A stretch of DNA of 13,957 nt from Methanobacteriaceae archaeon (GTDB lineage Archaea > Methanobacteriota > Methanobacteria > Methanobacteriales > Methanobacteriaceae). The notes under the pieces are model-generated. The model had not been told where the DNA came from, searched no databases, and saw nothing but the letters and a program-made list of their open reading frames with translations. Position numbers and translations under genes: made by a program. Where the stretch lies: assembly GCA_011620845.1 (NCBI GenBank), contig WOYJ01000193.1, positions 1 through 13,957 of the forward strand, given 5' to 3'. Positions 1 to 7,246 of this stretch are shown one piece after another. The first letter of the stretch is position 1; each line of letters starts with the position of its first letter.

Positions 1-31
1 GTTTATAGATAAATATAGCTTTTATCGGAAA

Positions 32-59
32 TTTTTTAAACAATATTTTTTCTGTTTTT
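32..59 (+). terminator. Possible T-tract terminator of a gene left of the window
   Basis: Three T-tracts sit close together (T6 at 32-37, T6 at 46-51, T5 at 55-59) on the plus strand. Archaeal termination commonly uses clustered oligo-T without a stable hairpin, so these tracts could end a rightward gene lying outside the window that converges on pus10. The background is very AT-rich, so chance is a real alternative. Confidence 0.3.
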
Positions 60-72
60 ATAGGTTTATAAT

Positions 73-92
73 GTTATCTATAAAAAGATAAC
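73..92. repeat. Short perfect inverted repeat downstream of pus10
   Basis: GTTATCT at 73-79 and AGATAAC at 86-92 form a 7-bp perfect inverted repeat around a 6-nt ATAAAA loop. It lies about 50 nt beyond the pus10 stop. It could fold in the pus10 transcript or serve as a binding site. With only 7 AT-rich base pairs, the stem would be weak. Confidence 0.35.
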
Positions 93-144
93 TTTCCTGG
101 TATTAATATGAATGGCCTGAACTTCTTGAAATTTTAAGTGTTAC

Positions 145-1410
145 TCAGGCAATATGAACATCTAAAACATCTAACTGTACGCACTGGGCAGTTGTTTCAA
201 GTAATGATGAGACACTGGGTTGGGTCCGGTTATCATCACCAGATATCAGTTCTTTGATATATAATCCCCCCTGGCATTCAATTACCAGTTCTAAACATCC
301 GTCATCCAATTTTTTAACTCCAATATTCCTTACTTCTCGCTTTCTTATTATATCAGCTCGTCTGTGGGCTACCCTTTGGGGTGTTCGCTGTTCTATAAGT
401 TTTAATGATTTAATCAGGCCCATATCCTCCGGGGTAACATCTTTTTCTACCTTCACCAGGGCACGGTAAATCTTATAAGTATCAGTGGAGGAAGTTTTAA
501 TCTGTTTACGCCTCTCTTTACCGGTGAATTTCAGTCCTGATATTTCTACCTTACCTTCCGCTCTCTGATTCACTTTATCTTCCAGTCCTTTAAGATCTAA
601 TGATCTTCTAAGGGGTTCTTTGATCTCCAGGACAAACGGGCGGCCTGTTCCCAACATTTTAACATTGATATCTTCTCTGCCGGCCCCGTGGAATTTAGTC
701 TCACTTCCCCTGGATTCTCGGAGAAATTCTGGGCTGATTAATTCTTCAACAGATTCCTGGTACATCTTACCGGTGAAGTTACAGCGCTCACAACCTTTTC
801 CTTTACATTCTCTACAGGGCCATTTCGTCTGGGGGATACCCCTTACCAGTTTCCTGTAACGTCCTTCTATAAATAATGGGTTTATCTGGAATTCTAATCC
901 TGGTTTATCCCCTTTTTTAGTGAAATCCACCAGTATAACCAGATGGGGTGTTTCAAAATCCACTTCTTTACCCATCTTCACCGACAATGCCTTACCGATC
1001 TCCCGGTTGATCTCCTTTTTAATATTTTCCACGTCAACATCAATCTCTTCCTGGATTTCCTGTTCTCGCCGGATTATATCTCTATCAACACGGGATCCCA
1101 TCAGGAATGTATTAAATTCGATGCTTGAATCATCTAATTTGTTGGATATGTGTTGTATAAGATTATTATCTATTTTCTGGAATAGATTATCACAGATGAA
1201 GCATTTAACATCAGTTACACAATCACAACTTTCATGGTTGAGATGTTTCAGGATGTACTCTCCCCGTACCAGATTATCGGATGCTTCCATATCACAGGAG
1301 AAATTCCTACCCAGACAACGGGGACAGATATTACCACTGGTTAGATCCAGTATTTTTAAAGCCTTCTCCCTGATCTGGGCATCTAAATCATCGTTACTCA
1401 TAGTTATCAT
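145..1410 (-). CDS. pus10: tRNA pseudouridine synthase Pus10
   Basis: The product is 421 aa and matches archaeal Pus10, which makes pseudouridine 55 (and usually 54) in the tRNA T-arm. The N-terminal part holds two CxxC pairs (C29/C32 and C70/C73), the zinc site of the accessory THUMP-containing domain. A second Cys cluster around 199-210 (CRECKGKGCERC) follows at the start of the catalytic half. The catalytic Asp is D247 in GREDINVKMLG, followed by the conserved GTGRPFVLEI. The length is normal for the family. An in-frame ATG three codons downstream (1401) is an equally good start, because neither has a clear Shine-Dalgarno sequence. The gene lies 82 nt downstream of srp54 on the same strand, so the two may be cotranscribed. 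Identity is secure; only the exact start is uncertain. Confidence 0.95.
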   Translation of the reverse strand: MITMSNDDLDAQIREKALKILDLTSGNICPRCLGRNFSCDMEASDNLVRGEYILKHLNHESCDCVTDVKCFICDNLFQKIDNNLIQHISNKLDDSSIEFNTFLMGSRVDRDIIRREQEIQEEIDVDVENIKKEINREIGKALSVKMGKEVDFETPHLVILVDFTKKGDKPGLEFQINPLFIEGRYRKLVRGIPQTKWPCRECKGKGCERCNFTGKMYQESVEELISPEFLRESRGSETKFHGAGREDINVKMLGTGRPFVLEIKEPLRRSLDLKGLEDKVNQRAEGKVEISGLKFTGKERRKQIKTSSTDTYKIYRALVKVEKDVTPEDMGLIKSLKLIEQRTPQRVAHRRADIIRKREVRNIGVKKLDDGCLELVIECQGGLYIKELISGDDNRTQPSVSSLLETTAQCVQLDVLDVHIA

Positions 1411-1492
1411 TGAAATTTTTATTTTTATGGCGTATTAAATAGTGCTGTTAATTTGAATTTGGAAAAATAGATATGTTGGAGATAATTTTTTT

Positions 1493-2827
1493 TTATCTCA
1501 TGAACTGTCTCATCATCTTATCTAACGGACCGCCCATCTTCCTCTTACCAAAGCCTTTGATGGCTTTTTTGGTCATGTTGTAATATTTTAAGAGCTCTTT
1601 AACATCTTCGTTTCTCACGCCGGCTCCCCGGGAGATTCTTTTAACCCGGGACTGTTTGATTACCTCGGGATGGTTGAGTTCATATTCGGTCATGGAGTCC
1701 ATCATTATCTTGTAACGGGCCAGCTTCTCCTCGGTTACCTGGGAGGCGTTTTTCGGCAGCTTACCACCCACTCCCGGAAGCATGTTCATGACCTGCTGCA
1801 TGGGGCCCATCTTGTTCATCATCTCAAACTGGGAGTACATATCCTTCAGGGTGAATTTACCACTCATCAGGTGGTCCATGACTTCCATATCCACATCTTC
1901 ATCAGCGGCAACTTCTTCTGCTTTCTCCAGGAGGGTTCTAATATCACCCATTCCCAGGAGCCGTGAGATGAACCGTTCAGGGTCGAACGCTTCAAAGTCA
2001 TCCAGTTTCTCCCCGGTCCCTACAAATTTGATGGGTGCTCCAATTTCAGCTACAGCGGATAATGCTCCACCACCCTTGGCTGAGCCGTCCAGTTTGGTTA
2101 TGATTATAGATCCAATATCGGTTGTTTTACTGAAGGCCTGGGCCTGTTCCCTGGCCTGTTGACCTATGGTTCCATCGATGACCAGTATAACTTCGTTAGG
2201 GTTTACCACCTTGGATATCTGCTCCATCTCATCCAGGAGATCCTTTTCTTCCTTATGACGACCAGCGGTGTCTACTATGATAATGTCCTGCTTTTTAAAT
2301 TCATTTAAACCTTTCCGGGCCAGGTCCAGTGCGTCTGGATTCTCCGGGTCACCATATAAAGGTACGTTCATATCTTCCGTGAGCTGGCGTAGCTGTTCAT
2401 ATGCAGCCGGACGCCAGGTGTCTGAAACCACCACTGCCGGATTGAAACCCTTTTTTTGCAAGTATCTTGACAGTTTAGCTATGGTGGTGGTCTTACCACT
2501 ACCCTGCAATCCTACAAAGAGTAATTTATAAGGCCTGGTTGTGATCTCTATTTCTTCTGCCTTTTCTCCCAGCAGATTGACCAGCTCTTCATAGACGATC
2601 CGTATGACATGTTCTTTAGCGGTAACCCCTTTAGCTAGTTCTTCCTTTAATGACCGCTCTTCTATGGTCTTTGAAAGCTTCAGCACCAATTTAATGTTAA
2701 CATCAGACTGAATTAGGGCCCTTTGAATGTCTTTTACAACCTCTTTAACCACTTCTTCATCGATTATGGTCATTCCGGCCAGTTTTTTCATGGTCTTCGT
2801 TAGATTTTTACCCAGATTGCCTAACAT
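1493..2827 (-). CDS. srp54: Signal recognition particle GTPase SRP54
   Basis: The product is 444 aa and is the SRP54 subunit that binds signal sequences and SRP RNA and docks with FtsY at the membrane. The domain order is complete: N-domain helices (1-about 90), then the GTPase G domain with P-loop GLQGSGKTT at 106-114, DTWRPAA at 137-142, the G3 motif DTAGRHKEE at 187-194 and the G4 motif TKLDG at 244-248. The methionine-rich M domain (about 295-444) contains the FTLKDMYSQFE segment and the RNA-binding stretch around SRVKRISRGAG (393-403). It ends in a Met/Arg-rich tail, as usual. A GGTGA ribosome binding site lies 7 nt before the ATG (about 2835-2839 on the minus strand), which fixes the start. 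It is the first gene of a leftward unit with pus10 and is divergent from hpt. Confidence 0.98.
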   Translation of the reverse strand: MLGNLGKNLTKTMKKLAGMTIIDEEVVKEVVKDIQRALIQSDVNIKLVLKLSKTIEERSLKEELAKGVTAKEHVIRIVYEELVNLLGEKAEEIEITTRPYKLLFVGLQGSGKTTTIAKLSRYLQKKGFNPAVVVSDTWRPAAYEQLRQLTEDMNVPLYGDPENPDALDLARKGLNEFKKQDIIIVDTAGRHKEEKDLLDEMEQISKVVNPNEVILVIDGTIGQQAREQAQAFSKTTDIGSIIITKLDGSAKGGGALSAVAEIGAPIKFVGTGEKLDDFEAFDPERFISRLLGMGDIRTLLEKAEEVAADEDVDMEVMDHLMSGKFTLKDMYSQFEMMNKMGPMQQVMNMLPGVGGKLPKNASQVTEEKLARYKIMMDSMTEYELNHPEVIKQSRVKRISRGAGVRNEDVKELLKYYNMTKKAIKGFGKRKMGGPLDKMMRQFMR

Positions 2828-3043
2828 TATACTTTCACCAGATATTGACTGATTACAATTTGTATTTTGAAATGGAAATTTATTTTAGCTTTTAAATTCT
2901 AAGAATATTTTAATAGTTCATTCATATAGATATCTATTAATATTTAATATTTTCTCAACTAATTATATTGTAAGATGTAACATTTTCTAAATCTTTTTAA
3001 CTGAATTTTTTATGGAGAGAATTTTTTAATTGGAGAAATTAAC
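2828..3043. promoter_or_regulatory. Divergent promoter region between srp54 and hpt
   Basis: This 216-nt, strongly AT-rich gap must hold promoters for both leftward srp54 and rightward hpt. For srp54, the minus-strand sequence GAATTTAAAAG (about 2890-2900) is a plausible TATA/BRE element, about 60-70 nt before the start codon. For hpt, TTAATATTTAATATT (about 2938-2952) and AATTATATTG (2961-2970) are candidates. There are too many A/T-rich matches to choose one. A GGAG at 3032-3035 is the hpt ribosome binding site. No coding potential or RNA gene is apparent. Confidence 0.4.
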
Positions 3044-3601
3044 ATGCTGGAAAATATCAAAAAAAGCTTATTAGAAGCTCCTGTAATTAAAAAAGGAGAT
3101 TACGATTACTTTGTACATCCTATAACCGATGGTATACCTCTGGTTACGGTTGAAATTATGGAAGAAGTAGCGGAAGCCATCGCCCAACATGCAGACACCA
3201 ATGTGGATAAAATAGTATGCGTGGAGGCCATGGGCATCCATATAGCCACTGCACTTTCAATAAAAACACGCCTGCCCTTTGTAGTGGTCAGGAAACGCCA
3301 CTATGGCCTGGAGGGAGAGGTGGATGTTCACCAGGTCACCGGGTACAGCCACGGAAACCTTTACATAAACGGCTTAAAGAAGGGAGAAAGGGTAATACTG
3401 GTGGATGATGTGGTAAGTACCGGTGGAACCATGACAGCCGTTTTAAATGCCCTTAAAGCTTTGGAGGTGGATGTGGTGGATGTACTTGCAGTTATGGAGA
3501 AAGGGAAGGGAAAGGAAGTGGTGGAAGAAAGCACCGGATTTAAAGTTAAAACCCTACTTAAGGTGAACGTTAAGGATGGAAAAGTAGAAATAGAAGATTA
3601 A
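3044..3601 (+). CDS. hpt: Hypoxanthine/guanine phosphoribosyltransferase (archaeal type)
   Basis: The product is 185 aa and belongs to the type I phosphoribosyltransferase fold. It transfers phosphoribose from PRPP to hypoxanthine or guanine in purine salvage, in the cytoplasm. The PRPP-binding loop is VILVDDVVSTGGT at 117-129, with the adjacent acidic pair D121/D122. The flexible-loop region around RKRHYGLEGEV (83-93) resembles the APRT-like archaeal subfamily characterised as Hpt in methanogens. The length matches that subfamily (about 185-190 aa). GGAG lies 8 nt before the ATG. Substrate preference cannot be read from sequence alone; adenine phosphoribosyltransferase is the main alternative, but the archaeal family assignment favours hypoxanthine/guanine. 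Confidence 0.88.
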   Translation: MLENIKKSLLEAPVIKKGDYDYFVHPITDGIPLVTVEIMEEVAEAIAQHADTNVDKIVCVEAMGIHIATALSIKTRLPFVVVRKRHYGLEGEVDVHQVTGYSHGNLYINGLKKGERVILVDDVVSTGGTMTAVLNALKALEVDVVDVLAVMEKGKGKEVVEESTGFKVKTLLKVNVKDGKVEIED

Positions 3602-3647
3602 AACAGGTTTAAATTTCTATTATTTTTATTTATGTAATAATGATATC

Positions 3648-4643
3648 ATGTCGAGTTACCAGCTGAACATTGAAGAAATACTGGCCAATATCATGGAAAT
3701 AGGCGCACATACAGTGGGTTTACAGTTTCCAGAGGGTCTGAAGATGTACGCTACTTCTGTTGCCAGGCAGATAGAAGAAGAAACAGGGGCAAACGTGATT
3801 ATTTCAGGAGACCCCTGTTATGGGGCCTGTGATGTATCAGACACTGCAATGAAGGGCCTGGTTGATTTACTGATCCATTTCGGCCACACTCCCCTGCCCC
3901 TGGAATACGACGTGCCAGTGCTTTTTTTAGAAGCAGAATTCCAGCTGGACGTCACACCCTCCGTCATTAAAGCTTTAAATCTCTTAAAAGATTATAAGAA
4001 AATAGGACTGGTGACCACCGCCCAGCACCTTCACCTTATAGATGAAATAACAGGTATACTGAAGGAAAATGGTAAGGAAGTGATTATGAAGGAGGGCAGG
4101 GGAACCCAGAAGGCCCAGGTACTGGGCTGTAACTTCTCCAGCATAGAAAACCTCTCCGTCGATGCGTTCCTGTTTCTAGGCAGTGGGAACTTCCACCCCC
4201 TGGGAATCAAACTCTCCACAGATAAACCGGTCATCATCGCCGATCCATATCATAATGAAGCGAGGAATATACATGAATTCACCGACCGGATGATGAGGAT
4301 AAGGTTCGCTAAGATCACAAAAGCCCGGGAAGGGGAAAGATTTGGAATCATAGTCTCCTCCAAGAAGGGACAGTACCGTATGGAACTGGCCCAAAGTTTA
4401 AAGGATACCATCGAAGCAGAAGGAAAACAGGCATTCATCATCTTCATGAACCAGATTACTCCTGAACTCCTGGTGCCCTACAGAGATTTAGATGCATTTG
4501 TGGTAACTGCCTGTCCCAGGATAGCAATCGATGATGCAAATATATATGATAAACCCCTTTTAACGCCGGAAGAGCTATTAATAGTTTTGGATAAGAAAGA
4601 ATGGGGCGATTATGTAATGGATGAGATAAGATATGAGGATTGA
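3648..4643 (+). CDS. dph2: Diphthamide synthase Dph2 (radical-SAM-like, EF2 modification)
   Basis: The product is 331 aa and matches archaeal Dph2, a noncanonical radical-SAM enzyme. It moves the 3-amino-3-carboxypropyl group of SAM to the target histidine of elongation factor 2, the first step of diphthamide synthesis. The three cluster-binding cysteines, one per repeated domain, are visible as C57 (in GDPCYGACD), C161 (LGCNFSS) and C289 (VTACPRIAIDD), at the spacing known for the Pyrococcus enzyme. No ribosome binding site precedes the ATG. A TATA-like GTTTAAATT lies at 3607-3615, about 35-40 nt upstream, so the message could be leaderless or have a very short leader. The gene follows hpt by 46 nt and precedes a 169-nt gap. 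Confidence 0.95.
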   Translation: MSSYQLNIEEILANIMEIGAHTVGLQFPEGLKMYATSVARQIEEETGANVIISGDPCYGACDVSDTAMKGLVDLLIHFGHTPLPLEYDVPVLFLEAEFQLDVTPSVIKALNLLKDYKKIGLVTTAQHLHLIDEITGILKENGKEVIMKEGRGTQKAQVLGCNFSSIENLSVDAFLFLGSGNFHPLGIKLSTDKPVIIADPYHNEARNIHEFTDRMMRIRFAKITKAREGERFGIIVSSKKGQYRMELAQSLKDTIEAEGKQAFIIFMNQITPELLVPYRDLDAFVVTACPRIAIDDANIYDKPLLTPEELLIVLDKKEWGDYVMDEIRYED

Positions 4644-4673
4644 AAATCATTTCAAAGAATTTTCCCGGTAACA

Positions 4674-4692
4674 AAAATTTAAATATATATAG
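4674..4692 (+). promoter_or_regulatory. TATA box upstream of csl4
   Basis: AAAAATTTAAATATATATAG (TATA core at about 4678-4690) is the strongest archaeal TATA-like element in the 169-nt gap between dph2 and csl4. It would start transcription near 4705-4715 and give a leader of about 100 nt. A second candidate, AAATTTAAAAAC at about 4778-4789, lies too close to the start for more than a near-leaderless message, yet a strong GAGGTGA site (4803-4809) precedes the ATG. The first box is therefore the better fit. Confidence 0.5.
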
Positions 4693-4812
4693 TTAATAAA
4701 ACAATTAAAGTTACTTTAAATAAAAAATATAGACTAATAAAATTAGTTCTAAAACCCAATTTAACTTATCTAATTAACAAATTTAAAAACTTATTTTAGG
4801 TTGAGGTGAACA

Positions 4813-5382
4813 ATGAAAACTAAAACTGGCGATTTTGTTCTTCCAGGAGATGCTCTGGGAGTGACAGAGGAATATGATCCAGCAGACTGGACATTTGATG
4901 ATGAAGGTAAAATTAGGTCCCTGGTTGCAGGAACCGTCTCCCTGGACAACAGGAATAAAAGAATATACATCATACCCAAGACCAACTACCCCTCTATACT
5001 GAAAAATGGAGTGGTGGTCTTCGGACAGATATCTGAAGTAAGGGGACAGAGAGCCCTGATGAAGATTGAAGGGGTTAAAGACACCAAGAGGAGTTTAGTT
5101 ACCAATTTTTCCGGTGGAATCCATATTTCACAGGCAGATAAAGGATACGTGGCCAAGTTAACCGACGAATTCCATATCGGTGACCTGGTGGAGGCCAAAG
5201 TAACTAAAATTATAGGACTGGACAACGTGGACTTAACCACTGCAGAAAAGGAACTGGGTGTAATCAAGGCCATGTGCACCAACTGCCGGGCGTACATGAA
5301 ACAGATGAGTAAAAACGAAGTACTATGCCCTAGATGTGGAAGAAAAGAGAGGAGAAAGATCTCTTCAAATTACGAGGGATAA
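4813..5382 (+). CDS. csl4: Exosome RNA-binding subunit Csl4
   Basis: The product is 189 aa and is the archaeal exosome cap protein Csl4, which sits on the Rrp41/Rrp42 ring and feeds RNA into the degradative channel. An N-terminal beta domain begins with the typical GDFVLPGDALGVTEEY (6-21). It is followed by an S1 domain (about 62-145) and a C-terminal zinc ribbon with C155/C158 and C172/C175. All three family domains are present and the length is normal. GAGGTGA at 4803-4809 precedes the ATG. The stop codon is separated from the rpo11 ATG by one nucleotide, which implies cotranscription and translational coupling. Csl4 next to Dph2 and Rpo11 is a recurrent archaeal arrangement. Confidence 0.96.
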   Translation: MKTKTGDFVLPGDALGVTEEYDPADWTFDDEGKIRSLVAGTVSLDNRNKRIYIIPKTNYPSILKNGVVVFGQISEVRGQRALMKIEGVKDTKRSLVTNFSGGIHISQADKGYVAKLTDEFHIGDLVEAKVTKIIGLDNVDLTTAEKELGVIKAMCTNCRAYMKQMSKNEVLCPRCGRKERRKISSNYEG

Positions 5383-5383
5383 C

Positions 5384-5689
5384 ATGAAGATCATAAAGGA
5401 CACCAAAAATGAACTGGAGATAGAAATCACCGGAGAGTCACACACACTCTGCAACGCCCTTAGGAAGACCCTTATGGAGGATAAAGACGTAGAATCAGCA
5501 GCTTACATCATGGAACACCCCATCATCGGCGAACCCAAACTATACGTGAAAGCAAAGAATCCCAGGAAATCCCTGAAAAAAGCAGCTGAGACCATTAAAA
5601 AACGGTGCGACGAGCTTAAAAAGGAGATAAGCACCTCTCCAAAGAAGGCTAAAAAGAAGACTAAAGTCAAGTCCAAGTCTAAAAAGTGA
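5384..5689 (+). CDS. rpo11: DNA-directed RNA polymerase subunit Rpo11 (RpoL)
   Basis: The product is 101 aa and is the archaeal counterpart of eukaryotic Rpb11, which pairs with Rpo3 in the RNA polymerase assembly platform. The diagnostic segment GESHTLCNALRKTL (17-30) and MEHPIIGEPKLYVK (43-56) are clear. The ATG at 5384 is chosen over the upstream in-frame ATG at 5336. GAGGG at 5374-5378 precedes it at normal spacing, and the family N-terminus starts here. The last 17 residues (from SPKKAKKK) form a Lys/Ser tail beyond the folded domain that appears longer than usual for the family. The gene follows csl4 by 1 nt and precedes the DUF99 gene by 37 nt. Confidence 0.95.
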   Translation: MKIIKDTKNELEIEITGESHTLCNALRKTLMEDKDVESAAYIMEHPIIGEPKLYVKAKNPRKSLKKAAETIKKRCDELKKEISTSPKKAKKKTKVKSKSKK

Positions 5690-5726
5690 TGTTTAATTTC
5701 AAAAATTTCCCACATTTTCATGCTAA

Positions 5727-6335
5727 ATGAATGAAATTACTCTAAATAAAAAATTCAGGAACATCAAAAGAGAAATCAGAATTTTAGGCATAGATGATTC
5801 CCCATTTCCTGCACACACCACCCAACCGGTGATGATAATTGGAACTGTTTTTCGAGCAGGAGAATGGTTGGATGGTGTGCTCCGGACTTTTATTCAGGGT
5901 GATGGAAGGGATGCCACCGATAAAATAATCAACATGGTAAACAGCACCCGCCATAAAGACCAGCTCGGTGTGATAATGCTGGATGGGGTGACCTTCGGCG
6001 GTTTCAACGTAATAAACATCCAGAAAATTTACGAAGAGACAGGAATACCGGTCATCGTTATAATGAGGAAATACCCTAACTTTGAAAAGATTCAAAAAGC
6101 TTTAAAACGATTTGAAGATTGGCAGGAGCGCTGGCAGGATATCAAAGATGCCGGACCAGTTTATAAAATAGAAAATGAGGAAGACATCTACATACAGATA
6201 AATGGAATTGATATAGAAGATGCAGAGGAGATAATAAGGCTTTCCACCACTAGAAGCGCCATACCCGAACCATTAAGAGTGGCGCATCTGATAGCTGCCG
6301 GTGTAGTTACTGGAGAATCGAAGGGTAATGCCTGA
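5727..6335 (+). CDS. DUF99 (UPF0215) family protein, endonuclease V-like fold
   Basis: The product is 202 aa and matches the archaeal DUF99/UPF0215 family. The family is uncharacterised but has been related to the RNase H-like fold of endonuclease V. The conserved acidic motifs are visible: GIDDSPF (21-27, D23/D24) and MLDGVTFGGFN (84-94, D86). The C-terminal signature STTRSAIPEPLRVAHLIA (173-190) is also present. A nuclease role is only an inference from the fold. The frame is closed by TAA just before the ATG, so the start cannot lie further upstream. No ribosome binding site is visible. It sits between RNA polymerase genes (rpo11 and tfs) on the same strand, which suggests an information-processing role but does not prove one. 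Confidence 0.88.
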   Translation: MNEITLNKKFRNIKREIRILGIDDSPFPAHTTQPVMIIGTVFRAGEWLDGVLRTFIQGDGRDATDKIINMVNSTRHKDQLGVIMLDGVTFGGFNVINIQKIYEETGIPVIVIMRKYPNFEKIQKALKRFEDWQERWQDIKDAGPVYKIENEEDIYIQINGIDIEDAEEIIRLSTTRSAIPEPLRVAHLIAAGVVTGESKGNA

Positions 6336-6386
6336 TTAGTTAATAAACACTCTAAAAGAAATTAAAAAAATTTAAAAGAACAGGAA

Positions 6387-6794
6387 GTGTATTTTATCAA
6401 ACACCCTTTTCTAACTGTTGATGCCATCATATTATGTAAAAATAATCGGGTAGTACTGGTCAGGCGGAGAAATGATCCATACAAAGGTTCATGGGCCTTG
6501 CCCGGTGGATTTGTCGAATATGGTGAGACAGTTGAATCAGCGGTTTTGCGGGAAGTAAAAGAAGAAACAGGATTAAATATAGAATTAAAAAGCATATCAG
6601 GAGTTTATTCAGATCCAGATAGAGATCCCCGTGGACACACAGTAACCATATGCTACAAAGCACAGAAGACAGGTGGAAAATTAAGAGCAGATTCAGATGC
6701 CCAGGACGTTGCCTGCATAAAGCTCGAAGAAGCTCTTACCTACAAGCTGGCCTTCGACCACGAACAAATACTTAAAGATGCCTTCAGTATTTAA
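6387..6794 (+). CDS. NUDIX hydrolase (ADP-ribose pyrophosphatase-like)
   Basis: The product is 135 aa with a perfect Nudix box at residues 41-63 (GGFVEYGE...REVKEETGL): G41, E47, R55, E56, E59, E60 and G62 all fit Gx5Ex7REUxEExGU. The glutamates bind the catalytic metal. The enzyme hydrolyses a nucleoside diphosphate linked to another group. The archaeal relatives I recognise are annotated as ADP-ribose pyrophosphatases, but the substrate is not determined by the box. The start is GTG at 6387, preceded by AGGA at an unusually short distance. The frame is closed by TAA at 6363-6365, and no other start lies between. It is 51 nt downstream of the DUF99 gene and 47 nt before tfs. Confidence 0.92.
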   Translation: MYFIKHPFLTVDAIILCKNNRVVLVRRRNDPYKGSWALPGGFVEYGETVESAVLREVKEETGLNIELKSISGVYSDPDRDPRGHTVTICYKAQKTGGKLRADSDAQDVACIKLEEALTYKLAFDHEQILKDAFSI

Positions 6795-6841
6795 GATATA
6801 AAAATAAAAATCATAAAATCGATTTGATAAGGAGGACCCGA

Positions 6842-7159
6842 ATGGAGTTTTGCCCAAAATGCGGGACTGTAATGTTTCCTCAAGATAAACAGTTTCATTG
6901 TAAAAAATGTGGATATGAAAGAAAGATAACCAAGGAATTAATCAAGAAATATGAGGTTTCCGAGGAAGTAAATACCAAGGAGAGTATAATTTTCACCGAT
7001 GACAAGGTGAAAACCCTGCCCACCACCAGGGCCATATGTCCTAAATGTAAAAATAAAGAGGCTTTCTGGTGGCTGCAGCAAACCCGAAGGGCTGATGAAT
7101 CTGAAACCAGGTTTTTAAGGTGCACGGCATGTGGCTACACCTGGCGGGAATATGATTAA
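6842..7159 (+). CDS. tfs: Transcription factor S (TFS, archaeal TFIIS-like cleavage factor)
   Basis: The product is 105 aa with two zinc ribbons. The N-terminal ribbon has C4/C7 and C20/C23 (FCPKCGT, CKKCG). The C-terminal ribbon has C66/C69 and C94/C97. The D85/E86 pair in RRADESETRF is the acidic tip that enters the RNA polymerase secondary channel and stimulates transcript cleavage in backtracked complexes. The ATG at 6842 is chosen because GGAGG (6831-6835) lies 6 nt upstream and the protein then begins MEFCPKCG, as in the family. An upstream in-frame start at 6824 would sit before that site. The gene lies in the same rightward run as rpo11, a second RNA polymerase-related gene. Confidence 0.96.
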   Translation: MEFCPKCGTVMFPQDKQFHCKKCGYERKITKELIKKYEVSEEVNTKESIIFTDDKVKTLPTTRAICPKCKNKEAFWWLQQTRRADESETRFLRCTACGYTWREYD

Positions 7160-7246
7160 AATTTTTATCCACTAGATTAAATAATAGGAAGGGTTATAAC
7201 TTTTTTAACCAACAGATAAATTTTAGCGAGCACAGGAGAACTTACC

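Noticed and set aside
1..144. tRNA or small RNA gene at the left edge
   Set aside because: I looked for a cloverleaf and T-arm consensus on both strands and found none; the stretch is AT-rich with T-tracts and one short dyad only.
920..1438. Plus-strand open frame of 172 codons opposite pus10
   Set aside because: It lies antisense to a conserved pus10 gene, its translation is Ser/Ile-rich with no motif, and no ribosome binding site precedes it.
5336..5383. Upstream ATG start for rpo11
   Set aside because: It lies within csl4 and would add 16 residues not found in Rpo11. The ATG at 5384 has a good ribosome binding site and the family N-terminus.
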